From Duganella phyllosphaerae (GTDB lineage Bacteria; Pseudomonadota; Gammaproteobacteria; Burkholderiales; Burkholderiaceae_D): a DNA stretch of 64,000 nucleotides. Numbering within the stretch: the first letter of the stretch is position 1; every line of letters starts with the position of its first letter. Under the pieces are notes generated by a model. The model was not told the origin of the DNA. It made no database searches and saw nothing but the letters and a program-made list of their open reading frames with translations. Of this stretch, positions 48,693-56,839 are shown piece after piece. Both the position numbers and the translations under genes were made by a program. The stretch spans positions 1-64,000 of the forward strand of contig NZ_LROM01000134.1 of the NCBI RefSeq assembly GCF_001758785.1, in the 5' to 3' direction.

Positions 48693-50762
48693 TTACCACA
48701 TGATCACGCGGTCTTTCGGCGCCAGGTACATCTTGTCGCCCGGCTTGACGCCGAAGGCGTCGTAGAAGCCCGGCTGGTTGCGCATCGGGCCGTTGGCGCG
48801 GAACTGGCCTGGCGAGTGCGGATCGGTCTTGATCTGCTGGATCTGCGCCGCTTCACGCATCTTCATGCGCCATACCTGGGCAAAGCCCATGTAGAAGCGC
48901 TGGTCGCCGGTCAGGCCGTCGATCACCGGGGCTTGCTTGCCGTTCAACGACAATTTATAGGCCTTGTAGGCGATCGCGATGCCGCTGTTGTCGGCGATGT
49001 TCTCGCCCAGGGTCAGTTCGCCATTGACGTGGTAGCCAGGCAGCGGGCTGAACTGGTTGTACTGCTCGACCAGCATCTTGGTCTTGGCAGCGAAGTTCTT
49101 GTGGTCGGCCTTGGTCCACCAGTCGCGCAAGTTGCCGTCGCCGTCGTACTGGGCGCCCTGGTCGTCGAAGCCGTGGCTGATTTCGTGGCCGATCACGCCG
49201 CCGATGGCGCCGTAATTGACCGCGTCGTCGGCGGCAGCGTCAAAGAACGGCGCTTGCAGGATGGCGGCCGGGAACACGATCTCGTTCATTTCCGGATTGT
49301 AGTAGGCGTTCACGGTTTGCGGCGTCATGCCCCACTCGTCGCGGTCGATCGGTTTACCGAGCTTGTTGATTTCCTTGTTGTACTCGAACTCGTGCGAACG
49401 CATCACGTTGCCCACCAGGTCGTCTTTCGACACGGTCAGCGCCGAGTAGTCGCGCCACTTGTTCGGGTAGCCGATCTTGGTGGTGAACTTGGCCAGCTTG
49501 GCTTGCGCCTGCTTCTTGGTGACCGGGCTCATCCAGTCGAGGGTGTCGATGCTGGTCTTGTACGACGCCAGCAGGTTGTTCACCAGCTTTTCCATGCGCG
49601 CCTTGCGGTCGGCCGGGAATTGCTCGGCGACGTACAGCTTGCCCACGGCTTCGCCCAGTGCACCTTCCGACACGGACACGCCGCGTTTCCAGCGCGGCTG
49701 CTGCTCGGTCACGCCGCTCAGTACGGTGCCATAGAAGGCGAAGTTTTCATCGACGATCGACTTGTTCAGGTACGGTGCGAATGCGTGCACGGTATGGAAC
49801 CGGAAGTAGGCTTGCAAGGTCTCGACCGGGGTCTTGTTCAGCAGCGCGGTCATGCCCTTGAAGTAGCTGGGCTGGCTGACGATCACGTAGTTGACCTTGC
49901 CACCGATACCGGCATCGGCCAGGTAGGTTTTCCAGTCGTAGCCTGGCGCCATGGTGTTCAGCTTGGCGACGTCGACCTTGTTATAGGCCTTGATCGGGTC
50001 GCGCAATTCGACCTTGGTCCATTGCAGCTTGGCCAGTTGCTTTTCGAAGTCCACCACCGCGCGTGCGCTCGCCGGTCCGTTGTTGTCGCCGGCCAGGGTC
50101 AGCATCTTGGCCATGTGCTGCTCGTACTTGGCGAGGGTGTCGGCCAGTTTCTTGTCGTCCGCTTTCAGGTAGTAGTCGCGGTCCGGCAAGCCCAGGCCGT
50201 CCTGGTACAGGTCGGCCACGTACTTGGTCGAATCCTTGTTGTCCTGGTGGATGGCAAAGCCGTAAGGGGCGCTCACGCCGATCTTGTTGAAGTGGGCGAT
50301 CAGCGCAGGCAGCTGCTTCTTGTCTTTCAGCGCAGCGATGCGGGCGAACTCGCCCTTGAGCGGGGCCACGCCCAGTTGCTCGAGCCTGGCTTCGTCCATG
50401 AAGCTGGCGTAGAAGTCGCCGATACGCTGGGTATCGGTGCCGGCCGCCTTGTCCTTGCTGTTGGCGGCGTTTTCGATAATGGTGCGCAGCTGTGGCTGGA
50501 TGTCGTCGCGCAGCTTGGCAAAGCTGCCCCAGCTGGCCTTGTCGGCCGGGATTTCAGTCGTGGCCAGCCACTTGCCGTTCATGTGAGTAAACAGGTCGTC
50601 CTGGACGCGCACGGCCGGATCGATGTATTCGACGGCGATGCCGGAGGTCGGTGCTTTGGCTTGCTGGGTGCTGGCTGGAGTCACACTGGTGGTGTTGTCC
50701 GCAGCGCCTGCCAGGCCTGCGATCAGGCTCAGCATCAGTGCACTTACGAGATGACGTTTCAC
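48693..50762 (-). CDS. M13-family metallopeptidase (neprilysin-like), copy 1
   Basis: Exported zinc endopeptidase, 689 residues from a GTG start at 50762 (AAAGGA 8 bases upstream); an ATG at 50819 would place the signal peptide internally. The signal peptide ends near AGAADN. The zinc site is HEISH at 526-530 with the third ligand Glu587 in GENIADNSG, and NAYYNPEMNEIVFPAAIL is the substrate-cleft segment of the family. Ends with the family's LAPKDRVIMW. A paralogue lies just upstream; the C-terminal 160 residues of the two are very similar. Confidence 0.93.
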   Translation of the reverse strand: MKRHLVSALMLSLIAGLAGAADNTTSVTPASTQQAKAPTSGIAVEYIDPAVRVQDDLFTHMNGKWLATTEIPADKASWGSFAKLRDDIQPQLRTIIENAANSKDKAAGTDTQRIGDFYASFMDEARLEQLGVAPLKGEFARIAALKDKKQLPALIAHFNKIGVSAPYGFAIHQDNKDSTKYVADLYQDGLGLPDRDYYLKADDKKLADTLAKYEQHMAKMLTLAGDNNGPASARAVVDFEKQLAKLQWTKVELRDPIKAYNKVDVAKLNTMAPGYDWKTYLADAGIGGKVNYVIVSQPSYFKGMTALLNKTPVETLQAYFRFHTVHAFAPYLNKSIVDENFAFYGTVLSGVTEQQPRWKRGVSVSEGALGEAVGKLYVAEQFPADRKARMEKLVNNLLASYKTSIDTLDWMSPVTKKQAQAKLAKFTTKIGYPNKWRDYSALTVSKDDLVGNVMRSHEFEYNKEINKLGKPIDRDEWGMTPQTVNAYYNPEMNEIVFPAAILQAPFFDAAADDAVNYGAIGGVIGHEISHGFDDQGAQYDGDGNLRDWWTKADHKNFAAKTKMLVEQYNQFSPLPGYHVNGELTLGENIADNSGIAIAYKAYKLSLNGKQAPVIDGLTGDQRFYMGFAQVWRMKMREAAQIQQIKTDPHSPGQFRANGPMRNQPGFYDAFGVKPGDKMYLAPKDRVIMW

Positions 50763-50788
50763 AGAAAGTCCTTTGGAATGAAGAATAC

Positions 50789-50813
50789 AAAAAGGCCAAG
50801 TCTGCACTTGGCC
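50789..50813 (-). terminator. Terminator/attenuator between the two M13 genes
   Basis: Perfect 8-bp stem GGCCAAGT / ACTTGGCC with a CTGC loop and, on the minus strand, five T. It would end the copy 2 transcript, but it lies only 26 bases upstream of the copy 1 start and downstream of that gene's likely promoter, so it may also attenuate copy 1. Confidence 0.75.
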
Positions 50814-50822
50814 AGCCATGCA

Positions 50823-50851
50823 GTTATATACAAAAACACCATGCCCGGCAA
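50823..50851 (-). promoter_or_regulatory. Candidate promoter of M13 copy 1
   Basis: On the minus strand, TTGCCG (50846-50851) and TATAAC (50823-50828) with a 17-base spacer, in the only AT-rich part of the intergenic gap. The terminator-like hairpin lies between it and the start codon. Confidence 0.5.
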
Positions 50852-50897
50852 GCGCTTTGCGACAGGCCGCTGGGCTGCCGGAAATGGTTTACCACGT

Positions 50898-52940
50898 TTA
50901 CCAGATGATCACGCGCTCTTGCGGCGCCACGTACATCTTGTCGCCCGGCTTGACGCCGAACGCTTCGTAGAAGCCCGGCTGGTTGACCACGGTGCCGTTG
51001 GCGCGGAATTCGCCGGGCGAGTGCGAGTCGGTCTTGATCATCAGGATTTGCTGCGCCTCGCGCGCCTTGGCGCGCCAGATTTGCGCCCAGCCCTGGTAGA
51101 AGCGCTGCTCGCCGGTAAAGCCGTCGATCACCGGCGCCGGTTTGCCGCCGAGCGACAATTTATAGGCTTTGAAGGCAATCGCCGCGCCGCTGTTATCGGC
51201 GATGTTTTCGCCCAGGGTCAGCGCGCCGTTGACGTGGTAGCCGGGCAACGGGCTATAGCCGTTGTACTGTTTGACCAGCGCATCGGCCTTGGCCTTGAAG
51301 TTGGCGCGGTCGGCGGCAGTCCACCAGTCGCGCAGGTTGCCGTCGCCGTCGGCCTGGCTGCCGCCGTCGTCAAAACCGTGGCTGATTTCGTGGCCAATCA
51401 CGGCGCCGATGGCGCCGTAGTTGACGGCATCGTCGGCGTTCACGTCGAAGAACGGCGGCTGCAGGATCGCCGCCGGGAACACGATCTCGTTCATCGTCGA
51501 GCTGTAATAGGCGTTGATGGTTTGCGGCGTCATGCTCCATTCTTCGCGGTCGATCGGTTTGCCGAGTTTATTGACCATGCGCTGGTGGGCAAAGCTCGAG
51601 GCGCGCAATACATTGCCCACCAGGTCGCCCTTGACGATCACCAGCGACGAGTAGTCGCGCCACTTGCTCGGGTAGCCGATCTTGGGACGGAACTTCGAGA
51701 GTTTATCCTGCGCTTCGCGCTTGGTTTCCGGGCCCATCCAGTCCAGGCCGTCGATGCTGGTTTTATAGGCAGCCATCAGGTTTTGCACCATGGCGTCCAT
51801 GCGGGCCTTGCGCTCGGGCGGGAAATGCTGCGCCACGTAGGCCTGGCCCAGCGCCTCACCGAGCGCGCGTTCCACCAGGCCCACGCCGCGTTTCCAGCGG
51901 TCCTGCTTGACGGTGACGCCGGTCAGCGCGGTGCTGTAGAAATCGAAGTCGGCATCGGCAAACGGTTTGGACAGATAAGGCGACGCGCTGCGCAGCAGCT
52001 GCCATTCAAAATATGCTTTCCAGGTGGCCAGGTCGGTCTTTTCCAGCACGGCGGCGTAGCCGGTCAGGAAGCTCGGCTGGTTGACGATGGCGTAATCGGT
52101 CTTGCTGCCCACGCCCGACGACGCCAGCGCGTGGTTCCAGTCGTAGCCTGGCGCCAGTTCGGCCAGCTTGGCAAACGGTACCTTGTTGTAGCGCTTGACC
52201 GGATCGCGGTTTTGCACCTTGGTCCACTGCGCTTCGGCCAGCGCGGTTTCCAGCGCAACGATGGCCTTGGCGCTGGCCTGCGGATTTTGCGCGCCGGCCA
52301 GTTGCAGGATTTTTGCCACGTGCGCTTCGTACTTGACCAGGATGGCGGCCAGCTTGGCGTCGTCTTTTTTCAGGTAGTAATCGCGGTCCGGCAAGCCCAG
52401 GCCGCTTTGCGAAATACCGACCGCATACCTGGTCGATTCGCGCGCATCCTGGCGTACATACACGCTGTACGGCACGGTCACGCCGATCTGGTCCAGGTGG
52501 GCGATCAGCATCGGGAACGCCTTTTTATCCTTGACGCCGCGGATGCGGTTCAGTTCACCGGCCAGCGGCTTGATGCCGAGCGTGTCCAGTTTTTGCTCGT
52601 CCATGTAGCCGGCGTACAGGTCGCCGAGCTTTTGCGCATTGCTGCCGGCCTTGCGGGTCTTGTCGTTCTCGGCCGCCTCGATGATCGCGCGCAGCTGCGG
52701 CAAGGTGTTTTCCTGCAGCTGGATGAACGAGCCCCAGCGTGCGCGGTCACCCGGGATCTCGGTGTTCTTGACCCAGCTGCCATTCTGGTAAGCGTAAAAA
52801 TCGTCTTGCGGACGCACGCTGGTGTCCATGTTTTTCAGCTCGATGCCGGAAGATGCGGCGGCAGGCGCCGGGGTGTCGGCAGCGCCGGCAAAGGCGGTGA
52901 CCAGGCTCAGTGCCAGGGTGCTCAGCATATATTTTTTCAC
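50898..52940 (-). CDS. M13-family metallopeptidase (neprilysin-like), copy 2
   Basis: 680 residues with a signal peptide (MKKYMLSTLALSLVTAFAGAAD). Zinc ligands HEISH at 517-521 and the Glu of GENIADNSG are intact, as is NAYYSSTMNEIVFPAAIL. It ends VAPQERVIIW. It is a tandem paralogue of copy 1, with the same domain order and only small length differences at the N-terminus. A hairpin (AACCCGGC/GCCGGGTT, 52974-53004) lies in its leader without a T-tract. Confidence 0.93.
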   Translation of the reverse strand: MKKYMLSTLALSLVTAFAGAADTPAPAAASSGIELKNMDTSVRPQDDFYAYQNGSWVKNTEIPGDRARWGSFIQLQENTLPQLRAIIEAAENDKTRKAGSNAQKLGDLYAGYMDEQKLDTLGIKPLAGELNRIRGVKDKKAFPMLIAHLDQIGVTVPYSVYVRQDARESTRYAVGISQSGLGLPDRDYYLKKDDAKLAAILVKYEAHVAKILQLAGAQNPQASAKAIVALETALAEAQWTKVQNRDPVKRYNKVPFAKLAELAPGYDWNHALASSGVGSKTDYAIVNQPSFLTGYAAVLEKTDLATWKAYFEWQLLRSASPYLSKPFADADFDFYSTALTGVTVKQDRWKRGVGLVERALGEALGQAYVAQHFPPERKARMDAMVQNLMAAYKTSIDGLDWMGPETKREAQDKLSKFRPKIGYPSKWRDYSSLVIVKGDLVGNVLRASSFAHQRMVNKLGKPIDREEWSMTPQTINAYYSSTMNEIVFPAAILQPPFFDVNADDAVNYGAIGAVIGHEISHGFDDGGSQADGDGNLRDWWTAADRANFKAKADALVKQYNGYSPLPGYHVNGALTLGENIADNSGAAIAFKAYKLSLGGKPAPVIDGFTGEQRFYQGWAQIWRAKAREAQQILMIKTDSHSPGEFRANGTVVNQPGFYEAFGVKPGDKMYVAPQERVIIW

Positions 52941-53089
52941 TACATGTCCTTTAGGTCGTCACATCCGAAAGCGAACCCGGCTGCTGCATGGGCAGCGCCG
53001 GGTTGCTGCGCGAATATTCTAACGCCACAGGACGTATGTTACCGCTCAGTTACTTTACGATACACAGCGAGCGGTTCAAAGGGGGTGGG

Positions 53090-53680
53090 TCAGCCGCCGC
53101 CGGGCAAGCTCATGCTGGCGCCGCCGGCACCGACGCCGATACCCATGCCGCCCTGGCCCCCACCCTTGCGGCCGCCGCCGCGATGCTCACCACCCTCCTC
53201 GCGGCGTTCGCTGCGGCCGGGACCGGGGCCGCCGTTGTCGGGCACCCGCAGCAGGTGTTCGTTTACTTGCTGGGCGACGACGCCGCGCTGGGTTTCGTCC
53301 AGCGCGTCGTTGACCATCAGCCACCATTCGCGCAGTTGCTTTTCTTCGGCAGCGGACGTGGCGCTTTCCGCTTCCACCGCGCGGGCGACGTCGCGCAGTT
53401 CCACGCCGGGCGTTTGCGCAGCGGTCTGCGCCGCCGCTTGCAGGCGTTCACGGCGCGACTTGCGCTCACGCAGCAGGGCGCGGGTGCGACTTTCGGTTTG
53501 CTGCCACAGTGTCTGCTGGTTGGTGTTGAGCTTGAGTTGCTGCTTGAGGTCGGCGGCCAGCGGCAAAAAATCTTCGGCGCGCATGTCCATCACGGGTACG
53601 GCAAACGCAGGCGACAGCAGGGCGCCAAGCGCCAGCGCGGCGGCTACGCGGCGCAGGGAAAACGGCAGGGGCAAACGCAT
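53090..53680 (-). CDS. Exported Spy/CpxP-like protein with a glycine-rich tail
   Basis: 196 residues from the ATG at 53680 (CCGGAG 8 bases upstream); an in-frame extension to 53734 runs through a hairpin and is unlikely. Signal peptide ends near AFAVPV. The helical core (FLPLAADLKQQLKLNTNQQTLWQQTESRTRALLRERKSRRERLQ) has the spacing of Spy/CpxP-type LTxxQ repeats in a variant form. The C-terminal 45 residues are Gly/Arg/Glu-rich (GGPGPGRSERREEGGEHRGG) and probably disordered. Likely a periplasmic chaperone or stress sensor; by similarity of form only. Confidence 0.65.
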   Translation of the reverse strand: MRLPLPFSLRRVAAALALGALLSPAFAVPVMDMRAEDFLPLAADLKQQLKLNTNQQTLWQQTESRTRALLRERKSRRERLQAAAQTAAQTPGVELRDVARAVEAESATSAAEEKQLREWWLMVNDALDETQRGVVAQQVNEHLLRVPDNGGPGPGRSERREEGGEHRGGGRKGGGQGGMGIGVGAGGASMSLPGGG

Positions 53681-53694
53681 GGGGATCTCCGGGC

Positions 53695-53725
53695 AAAAAA
53701 AAGCCTGCGCTTTGGGGGCGCAGGC
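53695..53725 (-). terminator. Terminator-like hairpin in the leader of the Spy/CpxP-like gene
   Basis: Stem GCCTGCGC / GCGCAGGC with a seven-base loop, followed on the minus strand by eight T, and ending only 15 bases before the start codon. No gene lies upstream on this strand before the divergent ctpA, so this gene's own transcript must pass through it. Confidence 0.7.
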
Positions 53726-53730
53726 AAAAA

Positions 53731-54017
53731 CCACTTCAGGGTAGAGAGAAATACGAGTTCAGTGTAGGCCGCGAAATTGACTGTGCACGAAATTCTTACA
53801 AATGCTTACCGCCGTCAACGTGGGGGATACACTGCATACAAACTGGCACAATTAACGTTTGACCAGTTGGGAATTGGGCTACTTTAAATGTCAACGCACC
53901 GCGTTGTAAATCGCCGTAAAGTTATAAATGATTTCGGCTGGGCTACTACGTTTGCTGGGAATCAGGTTTATACTCGATTCAATGCAGGCGCACGCTGCTC
54001 TCTCTTTCGGGTGAAAC
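53731..54017. other. Divergent intergenic region, Spy-like gene / ctpA
   Basis: 287 bases without a gene. A TTGAC-type -35 can be read on each strand (plus near 53859, minus near 53813-53818), but the matching -10 boxes are poor, so no promoter is called. No strong repeat seen apart from the hairpin at its left edge. Confidence 0.4.
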
Positions 54018-55442
54018 ATGGGCAAGAAACTAAAGAATTCCGGGTTGATCGGCTTGGGCGTGGTGGCCGGCGTGGCGCTGTCGCTGCAGTTTTCGGCGAT
54101 GGCGCAAAAGCCGTCCGTGCCGGCGCTGCCGCTGGCGGAATTGCGCCAGTTGGCCGATGTCTTCGGCCTCATCAAGTCAGACTACGTCGAACCGGTGGAA
54201 GACAAGAAGCTGCTGACCGAAGCCATCTCCGGCATGGTGGCTTCGCTCGATCCGCACTCGGCCTACCTGGACAAGAAGGCCTATGCCGAATTGCGCGAAG
54301 GCTCGCAAGGCAAGTTCGTGGGCCTGGGCATCGAGATCGGCCCCAGCGAGGACGGCTACATCAAGATCGTCGCACCGATCGAGGATTCGCCAGCCTGGCG
54401 CGCCGGCATCAAGCCGGGCGACCTGATCAGCCGGCTCGACAACACGCCGTTGAAGGGCATGCCGCTCGACGACTCGGTCAAGCTGATGCGCGGCGAGCCG
54501 CACTCGAAAGTGGCGCTGACGGTGCTGCGCAAGGGTGAACAGGAGCCGCTGGTATTCAATATTACGCGCGAGGAAATCATCCAGAAGAGCGTAAAAGGCA
54601 AGCTGATCGAACCGGGCTACGCCTGGCTGCGCATCTCGCAGTTCCAGGAGCCGACCGTGGACGACATGGCTGCAAAAATAGCCGAGCTGTACAAGCAGGA
54701 CCCGAACATCAAGGGCCTGGTGCTGGACTTGCGCAACGATCCGGGCGGCGTGCTGCAAGGCGCGATCGGCGTCGCTGCCGCCTTCCTGCCAAAAAATGAG
54801 GCGATCGTCTCGACCAACGGCCAGCTGGCAGAACAGAAAACCGTGTATTACGGCCGCCCCGAGTACTACCAGTTCCACGCCGACACCGATGCGTTGGCCC
54901 AGCTGCCCGAAGCGCTCAAGCAGGTGCCGATGGTGGTGCTGGTCAATACCGGTTCGGCGTCGGCTTCCGAAATCGTCGCCGGCGCCTTGCAGGACTACAA
55001 GCGCGCCGAGATCATGGGCACGCAAACTTTTGGTAAAGGCTCGGTGCAAACCATCCGCCAGCTGACCGCCGACACCGCCGTCAAGCTGACCACCGCGCGC
55101 TACTACACACCCAAGGGCCGCTCGATCCAGGCCAAGGGCATCACGCCCGACCTGCTGGTGGACGAGTACGCCGATGGCGACGGCGTGAACGCGCTGCGCA
55201 CGCGCGAGGCCGACCTGGCCAAGCACCTGTCCAACGACCGCGAACAGGAAGGCGCGCAGACCAAGCGCGACGAACTGGAAGAGCAGTTGCGCGTGATCGC
55301 CCTGGAAAAGCAGCGCAAGCCGCTCGAATACGGCAGCAGCGACGATTTCCAGCTGGCGCAGGCGCTCAACCGCCTCAAGGGCAAGCCGGTGCAGTTCGCC
55401 AAGCCCGAGACCACCGTGGTGCAGGCCAGCCTGAACAAATAA
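54018..55442 (+). CDS. S41-family C-terminal processing peptidase CtpA
   Basis: 474-residue periplasmic serine protease. An N-terminal signal anchor (about 8-28), then a PDZ domain (about 95-170, with GKFVGLGIEIGPSEDGYIKIVAPIEDSPAWRAGIKPGD in outline), then the S41 core: LVLDLRNDPGGVLQGAIGVA, the nucleophile segment NTGSASASE and the catalytic lysine in GTQTFGKGSVQT. ATG at 54018. Such proteases trim or degrade periplasmic and outer-membrane proteins with exposed C-termini. A terminator follows at 55466. Confidence 0.94.
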   Translation: MGKKLKNSGLIGLGVVAGVALSLQFSAMAQKPSVPALPLAELRQLADVFGLIKSDYVEPVEDKKLLTEAISGMVASLDPHSAYLDKKAYAELREGSQGKFVGLGIEIGPSEDGYIKIVAPIEDSPAWRAGIKPGDLISRLDNTPLKGMPLDDSVKLMRGEPHSKVALTVLRKGEQEPLVFNITREEIIQKSVKGKLIEPGYAWLRISQFQEPTVDDMAAKIAELYKQDPNIKGLVLDLRNDPGGVLQGAIGVAAAFLPKNEAIVSTNGQLAEQKTVYYGRPEYYQFHADTDALAQLPEALKQVPMVVLVNTGSASASEIVAGALQDYKRAEIMGTQTFGKGSVQTIRQLTADTAVKLTTARYYTPKGRSIQAKGITPDLLVDEYADGDGVNALRTREADLAKHLSNDREQEGAQTKRDELEEQLRVIALEKQRKPLEYGSSDDFQLAQALNRLKGKPVQFAKPETTVVQASLNK

Positions 55443-55465
55443 CCTCATCAGCCCGGGGTTTCAGA

Positions 55466-55492
55466 GCGGCGCTTCGGGCGCCGCTTTTATTT
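55466..55492 (+). terminator. Rho-independent terminator of ctpA
   Basis: Stem GCGGCGC / GCGCCGC closed by a TTCGG loop, then TTTTATTT. It starts 23 bases after the ctpA stop. Confidence 0.9.
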
Positions 55493-55568
55493 GGCCGTAA
55501 CGTGTAGCCATTGTGTAGAATTTGCTCCACTATTGGCACTCGCCATTGCCCTAATTGAAAGCTTAATC

Positions 55569-56690
55569 ATGAAACAAGCCGTCATCAGCGGTACCGGTCT
55601 TTACACGCCAGCGCAATCGATTTCCAACGAAGAACTGGTCGAGAGTTTTAACGCCTACGTGGCGCAGTTCAACGCTGACAACGCCGCCGCCATCGAAACG
55701 GGCACCGTCACCGCGCTCGAGCCGTCGAGCGTGGCGTTCATCGAAAAGGCGTCGGGCATCAAGTCGCGCTTCGTGATGGAAAAAGCCGGCATCCTCGATC
55801 CGCAGCGCATGGTCTCGCACATCCCCGAGCGCGGCGACGACGAGCTGTCGCTACAGGCCGAGATTTGCGTGGCAGCGGCGCACCAGGCGCTCGACCGCGC
55901 CGGCCGCACTGCGGTCGATATCGACATGGTGCTGGTCGCCTGCTCGAACCTGCAGCGCGGCTACCCTGCCATGGCGGTGGAAGTGCAGGCCGCGCTCGGC
56001 ATCGACGGCTACGGCTTCGACATGAACGTGGCCTGTTCGTCGGCCACTTTCGGCATCCAGCAGGCAGTGGCGGCCGTGCAAAGCGGCCAGGCCCGCGCAG
56101 TACTGGTCCTCAATCCCGAAATCACCAGCGGCCACCTGAACTGGCGCGACCGCGACAGCCATTTCATTTTTGGCGACGCCTGCACCGCCGTGGTGGTGGA
56201 ACTGGCCGAGACCGCCAAGGGCGCGCACCGCTGGGAAATTCTCGATACCAAGCTCAAAACCAGCTTCTCCAACAATATCCGCAACAACTTCGGCTTTCTC
56301 AACCGCTTCGACGAAGCGGGCGTGGGCCAGCCGGACAAACTGTTCCGCCAGCAAGGCCGCAAGGTCTTCAAGGACGTGTGCCCGATGGCGGCCGAGATGA
56401 TCAAGGACACGATTGCTCACGCCGGGCTCGAAGTACCGCAGGTGAGTCGTTACTGGTTGCACCAGGCCAACTTGAACATGAACCTCTTGATCAGCCGCAT
56501 GGTGCTGGGCCGCGACGCCGAACCGGGCGAGGCGCCGGTCATCCTCGACAGCTATGCCAACACCTCGTCGGCCGGCTCGGTGATTGCCTTCCACAAATAC
56601 TCAGATGACATGACGCCGGGCCAGTTGGGCGTGTTGTGCTCCTTCGGCGCTGGTTACTCGATCGGTTGTGTCGTCCTACGAAAAGTTTAA
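55569..56690 (+). CDS. 3-oxoacyl-ACP synthase III family protein (FabH-like)
   Basis: 373-residue thiolase-fold condensing enzyme, longer than house-keeping FabH (about 320). Catalytic residues placed: C156 in MNVACSSATFG, H298 in LHQANLNMN and N331 in YANTSSAGS. An insert in the N-terminal third (about 30-65) accounts for the extra length. ATG at 55569. It stands alone, with a terminator before and an unrelated antiporter after, so it is not the fatty-acid operon copy. A role in making a specialised lipid or acyl group is possible. Confidence 0.88.
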   Translation: MKQAVISGTGLYTPAQSISNEELVESFNAYVAQFNADNAAAIETGTVTALEPSSVAFIEKASGIKSRFVMEKAGILDPQRMVSHIPERGDDELSLQAEICVAAAHQALDRAGRTAVDIDMVLVACSNLQRGYPAMAVEVQAALGIDGYGFDMNVACSSATFGIQQAVAAVQSGQARAVLVLNPEITSGHLNWRDRDSHFIFGDACTAVVVELAETAKGAHRWEILDTKLKTSFSNNIRNNFGFLNRFDEAGVGQPDKLFRQQGRKVFKDVCPMAAEMIKDTIAHAGLEVPQVSRYWLHQANLNMNLLISRMVLGRDAEPGEAPVILDSYANTSSAGSVIAFHKYSDDMTPGQLGVLCSFGAGYSIGCVVLRKV

Positions 56691-56839
56691 TCATTTGGTG
56701 GTTACGGCATTCGCCACTCTCGGGGATGCCGGAAGTTCCCACAAATTGACGGCTTGATTGCATTTTTTGGCAGCAATTGTCAGCTGATGTGCTACTCTTT
56801 GGTTGTTTTGTAACAATCTTCCAGAGGAGTCCCCCACGC

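Noticed and set aside
48816..53744. A very long open frame on the plus strand opposite the two M13 peptidase genes
   Set aside because: It is the antisense shadow of two clear peptidase genes; its translation is rich in Arg, His, Val and Gln without any domain, as expected from high-GC codon bias.
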